Shown: one piece after another, positions 5,049 through 5,228 of the stretch
Position numbering within the stretch: the stretch's first letter is position 1
How the letters are laid out: the number at the start of each line of letters is the position of its first letter
Assembly (NCBI GenBank): GCA_003497505.1
Contig: DNNV01000324.1
Location: 3,455 to 8,682 of the forward strand
Source of the DNA: Clostridiales bacterium
GTDB lineage: Bacteria > Bacillota > Clostridia > Tissierellales > Sedimentibacteraceae
Direction: 5' to 3'
DNA length: 5,228 nucleotides
The notes under the pieces: model-generated
Told to the model about the DNA's origin: nothing
What the model saw: only the letters and a program-made list of their open reading frames with translations
Databases searched by the model: none
Position numbers and translations under genes: made by a program

Positions 5049-5228
5049 ATGAAAAGAATATCGATATGTCTAGCGGTAATGATTACCTTTGTTGTGTTAT
5101 TCTCAGGGTGTTCTCTAACACAAACGAAAAAAGACAATTCTGATTCTGAAATAAGCAAGATAGAATCCATACCTTTTCTTAAGAATCAACTATATGCTGT
5201 GGCATATTTAGGTTATGGTGAAGTAAAT
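5049..5228 (+). CDS. Lipoprotein, N-terminal part (runs off window)
   Basis: The first 60 codons of a predicted exported lipoprotein are present and the frame is open at the window end. A positively charged start (MKR) leads into a hydrophobic segment (about 4-19) and the lipobox LFSGC (17-21). Signal peptidase II would cleave before Cys21, leaving a lipid-anchored protein on the outer face of the membrane. Residues 22-40 are a polar linker rich in Lys, Asp and Ser. The mature domain begins with about IPFLKNQLYAVAYLGYGEVN (41-60), which I do not recognise as a named family. The putative ribosome site GTGGGG (5033-5038) is 10 nt before the ATG, somewhat distant. It has its own promoter, near-identical to that of the AraC-MATE operon, so it may join the same response. 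Function is unknown. Confidence 0.85.
   Translation, partial: MKRISICLAVMITFVVLFSGCSLTQTKKDNSDSEISKIESIPFLKNQLYAVAYLGYGEVN

Overview
The window looks like part of a low-to-moderate G+C Firmicutes chromosome, most likely from the class Clostridia. The basis is strong AGGAGG-type ribosome binding sites, consensus TTGACA/TACAAT promoters, AT-rich intergenic DNA, and a gene set (MarR, AraC-GyrI, MATE, lipoprotein) common in that group. The genus cannot be named from the sequence. All recognisable genes are on the + strand; the open frames on the - strand look like shadows.

Region 1 (1-1048) is a promoter carrying two 14-bp direct repeats, followed by a MarR-family regulator and a HemG-like flavodoxin-domain protein. 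The two genes overlap by one base (TAATG), so they are probably co-translated, with the regulator controlling its own operon. Region 2 (1049-2236) is an AraC-family regulator with a C-terminal GyrI-like ligand-binding domain, ending in a good hairpin terminator. Region 3 (2237-4858) begins with a strong extended -10 promoter and an unusually long leader of about 225 nt. It continues with a second, divergent AraC-GyrI regulator and a MATE-family multidrug/cation antiporter, probably one operon. Region 4 (4859-5228) has a promoter almost identical to that of region 3, a hairpin-containing leader, and the first 60 codons of a lipoprotein that runs off the window.

Taken together this reads as a small stress and xenobiotic response neighbourhood. 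One MarR/flavodoxin unit may handle redox-active compounds. Two transcription factors have small-molecule sensor domains, one of them next to an efflux pump. A secreted lipoprotein is possibly co-regulated with the pump through a twin promoter. The individual protein families are known. The less ordinary content is regulatory: direct repeats over the MarR promoter with a related motif downstream of the AraC/MATE promoter, the twin promoters, nested inverted repeats over the last promoter, and structured leaders. I see no RNA genes, CRISPR array, insertion sequence or clear new enzymatic system.
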